From Phascolarctobacterium_A sp902463975 (GTDB lineage: Bacteria; Bacillota; Negativicutes; Acidaminococcales; Acidaminococcaceae), in contig NZ_CABQHJ010000006.1 of assembly GCF_902463975.1 (NCBI RefSeq), positions 1 to 64,000 of the forward strand: a stretch of 64,000 nucleotides of DNA, in the 5' to 3' direction. Position 1 is the first letter of the stretch. The number at the start of each line of letters is the position of its first letter. A program made the position numbers and the translations under genes. Below are positions 62,275-64,000 of this stretch, in pieces. The notes beneath the pieces are model-generated. The model saw nothing but the letters and a program-made list of their open reading frames with translations, did no database searches and was not told where the DNA came from.

Positions 62275-62370
62275 TTAGTTGAGATGCATTGCCGAAGCAA
62301 GCAGATTTACTTTCAGGGTACGTACGCTTGTCCAGGGTTCAATTCTGATGAAATCTTTTACATTGCTCAT
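62275..62370 (-). CDS. RIEPW microprotein 1 (31 aa)
   Basis: A 31-codon frame on the minus strand with a full ribosome site (CGGAGGTAA). It ends 14 nt before the carboxyltransferase start. Residues 8-17 include IRIEPWTSVR, followed by LKVNLL. It is clearly related to the 28-aa product at 62417-62503; about half the positions are identical, including RIEPW, SVR and LK. It is amphipathic rather than membrane spanning. Conservation between two tandem copies argues for a real peptide. Perhaps it is a small subunit or assembly factor (inference). Confidence 0.72.
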   Translation of the reverse strand: MSNVKDFIRIEPWTSVRTLKVNLLASAMHLN

Positions 62371-62416
62371 GATAGTTACCTCCGTAAGTTTGAATAAAAA
62401 GTCTTGTTGATGTTAA

Positions 62417-62503
62417 TTAGTCGTTCAGACCAAGCAGCTGGAGTTTTAAAGCGCGAACGCTTTTCCAGGGCTCGATTCTGAAGTATTGTTTTGCATTATT
62501 CAT
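62417..62503 (-). CDS. RIEPW microprotein 2 (28 aa)
   Basis: A 28-codon frame with ribosome site ACGGAGGG, first in the transcript that leads to the 31-aa paralogue and the carboxyltransferase. Residues 7-17 read YFRIEPWKSVR, then LKLQLL. It is not a typical attenuator leader, since it has no run of one amino acid. No known family was recognised. Confidence 0.72.
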   Translation of the reverse strand: MNNAKQYFRIEPWKSVRALKLQLLGLND

Positions 62504-62612
62504 AGTAAAATCCCTCCGTAAAATAAAACATGATTTTTAAAATTTGTATGGATAACAGCTGCTGTGTATTTTTCTTTATGCTTGTTTAGCAGCTGTTTTT
62601 TGAACTGACTAA

Positions 62613-62641
62613 AATATACCACGGATAATAAGATAAATCAA
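62613..62641 (-). promoter_or_regulatory. Promoter of the microprotein-carboxyltransferase unit
   Basis: On the minus strand TTGATT (62636-62641), 17 nt, TATATT (62613-62618). The leader then contains the inverted repeat AACAGCTGC (62554-62562) with GCAGCTGTT (62589-62597), without a T-run in this direction. Confidence 0.6.
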
Positions 62642-62691
62642 TTTTATTGAATTAATAAGCATATAAATCTGATTTATAGTAAAGTGCAAAG

Positions 62692-62734
62692 AAAAACAGC
62701 TGAAGGGCAACTCCTCAGCTGCTGTATTTTTTTC
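62692..62734. terminator. Terminator after the LysR gene
   Basis: CAGCTGA (62697-62703) pairs with TCAGCTG (62715-62721). A-run and T-run flanks allow function on both strands. Confidence 0.75.
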
Positions 62735-62742
62735 ATATAATG

Positions 62743-63672
62743 TTATTGCCGGAAAAGCTTGATGAATTCGATGACTGCGTTAGAAACGTAAACATTATGC
62801 GGTAAAAGCAGAGAATATTTTCTTTCTGCCTGCTTGGACTGCAGCTTGAAAAAGCGCAGAGAGGTTTCATTGCCGGTTACCAGCTTGTCGCTGATAAAAG
62901 TGGCGCCGATGCCATGCTCCGCAAGCTGGAAGGCTGTGACGAGCTGCGGCACCTTGACCTTTATGCGTGGCAGAATTTCTGCTTCTTCAAACATTTTTAG
63001 CGTACGCATGCCAAGGTTGACATGTGCGTCAATACGGATGAAGTTGTAGTCCGTGAATTGATGTAAGTCAACACTGGGACAATTTTCCGATAGGTGGATG
63101 CCGTGTCTGACTTCTATTGCGCTCAGGCTATCATCCAGTAATTTGTCGCTGAGCGCGAAGGACTGCGGAACAGCGAGCAGGATGTGGTCAGAAAAGGTCG
63201 TATAGCTGTCAAACTCGCTCACTACGTCCTCGTCGCAGCTGAAGGTGAAATCAAGCTTGTTGTCCTTGAGCATTTCAATGAGCATATCCGAGCTTGTTTC
63301 GGCCATGGTGATGTTGATGTTGGGATAGAGGGTGTTGAATTGGGCGATGTATGACGGCAGGAGATAAGCATTCATATAATGCGTGCCGCCGATTTTCAGA
63401 TCACCGCTTTTTAAACCATGAATATCATCAATTTGCTGCTTGAGCTGCTGCTCCAGCAGCATTTCCTTTTTGATATGCTGCAGATAAAGTTCGCCTATGC
63501 TCGTGAGAGTGAGTGGCCTTTGGCTGCGGTTGAAAATGGCAGCACCTATTTCCTGCTCTACTTTTTTGATGGCTATGCTCAGTGCAGGCTGAGTAATAAA
63601 TAATGCTTCTGCAGCTTTAGAAAAACTGCCGCATTGGTAGACCTGGTAGATGTACTTTTTTTCTAACTCCAT
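62743..63672 (-). CDS. LysR-family transcriptional regulator
   Basis: A 309-aa regulator. The N-terminal winged helix reads YIYQVYQCGSFSKAAEALFITQPALSIAIKKVEQEIGAAIFNRSQRPLTLT (seen in parts), and a periplasmic-binding-like effector domain spans ~90-300. AAGGAG precedes ATG 63672; the upstream in-frame codons lack one. It is transcribed away from acetolactate decarboxylase, the arrangement of alsR with alsSD in Bacillus, so it likely activates that gene. The effector (acetate or pH signal in AlsR) is not known here. Confidence 0.92.
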   Translation of the reverse strand: MELEKKYIYQVYQCGSFSKAAEALFITQPALSIAIKKVEQEIGAAIFNRSQRPLTLTSIGELYLQHIKKEMLLEQQLKQQIDDIHGLKSGDLKIGGTHYMNAYLLPSYIAQFNTLYPNINITMAETSSDMLIEMLKDNKLDFTFSCDEDVVSEFDSYTTFSDHILLAVPQSFALSDKLLDDSLSAIEVRHGIHLSENCPSVDLHQFTDYNFIRIDAHVNLGMRTLKMFEEAEILPRIKVKVPQLVTAFQLAEHGIGATFISDKLVTGNETSLRFFKLQSKQAERKYSLLLPHNVYVSNAVIEFIKLFRQ

Positions 63673-63711
63673 ACTATAAATCTCCTTTATAGAAACATTA
63701 ATTCTATAAAA

Positions 63712-63740
63712 TTGATTATACACTAGATTGATGTTATAGT
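63712..63740 (+). promoter_or_regulatory. Promoter of acetolactate decarboxylase
   Basis: TTGATT (63712-63717), 17 nt, TATAGT (63735-63740). The lysR start lies 40 nt upstream, so the shared region 63673-63740 should hold the LysR site; the near-repeats ATTCTATAAAAT and TTATAGTAAA are candidates. Confidence 0.6.
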
Positions 63741-63867
63741 AAAGGCAGGTCAAGAAAGACTGCTACTGAAGTGCAATATAACTACATACAGCCCTTGTGA
63801 TGTACGTGATTTAGAGCACGACTACAGGAAAGTCTTGAATAGATAAAAAACATAAGGAGGTCAGAGG

Positions 63868-64000
63868 ATGGCTTTTATGTATCAGGTATCAACCCTGCAG
63901 GCTTTGGCCAAGGGCGATTTTTATGGTAATGCAACAATTGAAGAGCTGCTTGCCAACGGCGATATAGGCTTAGGTACCTTTGAAGCGGTTGACGGTGAAA
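63868..64000 (+). CDS. alsD: Acetolactate decarboxylase (partial, cut by window end)
   Basis: The first 44 residues (MAFMYQVSTLQALAKGDFYG...GDIGLGTFEAVDGE) match the AlsD/BudA N-terminus: YQVSTLQAL, the G-E/D-L-L-x-x-G-D-x-GLGTF block and the start of the DGE motif. The enzyme turns alpha-acetolactate into acetoin, diverting pyruvate to a neutral product. AAGGAGG precedes the ATG. A divergent LysR regulator supports the call. The rest of the gene lies beyond the window. Confidence 0.88.
   Translation, partial: MAFMYQVSTLQALAKGDFYGNATIEELLANGDIGLGTFEAVDGE

Overview
The window looks like chromosome of a diderm Firmicute (Negativicutes; perhaps an Acidaminococcaceae or Selenomonadaceae gut anaerobe). 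The genes are Firmicute in character: a T-box ahead of leuCD, Obg, MreBCD/RodA, a paired B12-radical-SAM and DUF2344 gene, and Gram-positive-style PhoP boxes. Yet there are two TonB-dependent outer-membrane receptors and an RseC-like protein, which need an outer membrane. A biotin-dependent carboxyltransferase 5S-type subunit fits succinate/propionate metabolism. The genus is inference. No rRNA or tRNA gene was seen.

Layout. 1-8.5 kb: leuCD (minus, T-box controlled) diverging from gltBD. 8.7-12.7 kb: obgE, then proBA. 13-23.8 kb: three small membrane genes, maf, radC, mreBCD, mrdA, rodA, then the radical-SAM/DUF2344 pair, closed by a double terminator. 23.9-28.6 kb: a MerR/GyrI regulator diverging from an AT-rich TonB receptor, a polyferredoxin-type membrane protein, a Cys-rich microprotein and an anchored protein. 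28.9-34.4 kb: a repeat protein, an orphan STAND-like ATPase, a second TonB receptor with a lone metal-binding lipoprotein, and a CGGC protein. 34.6-41 kb: M20 peptidase, membrane protein, cyclophilin, GIY-YIG protein, cold-shock protein and a two-gene glycine-betaine ABC transporter.

41.4-54.6 kb is a complete type III-A CRISPR-Cas locus: cas10-csm2-csm3-csm4-csm5-cas6, leader, 38 repeats in three blocks, then cas1-cas2-csm6. The blocks are separated by two nearly identical ~550-bp elements, each a DUF559 nuclease-fold ORF between ~50-bp inverted repeats, sitting where a spacer should be. Repeat variants give a readable age gradient, two spacers overlap by 16 nt, and several spacers are antisense to apparent translation starts.

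54.7-60.1 kb is a phosphate-starvation module: a PhoP-box promoter drives ugpB-A-E-C and a TIM-barrel isomerase. A second PhoP-box promoter with identical geometry drives a ~170-nt transcript that encodes only a 22-residue membrane peptide and ends in a terminator. 60.1-64 kb: an exported protein of unknown role; two tandem paralogous microproteins (28 and 31 aa, shared RIEPW motif) in front of the carboxyltransferase gene; and a LysR regulator diverging from acetolactate decarboxylase, which is cut by the window end.
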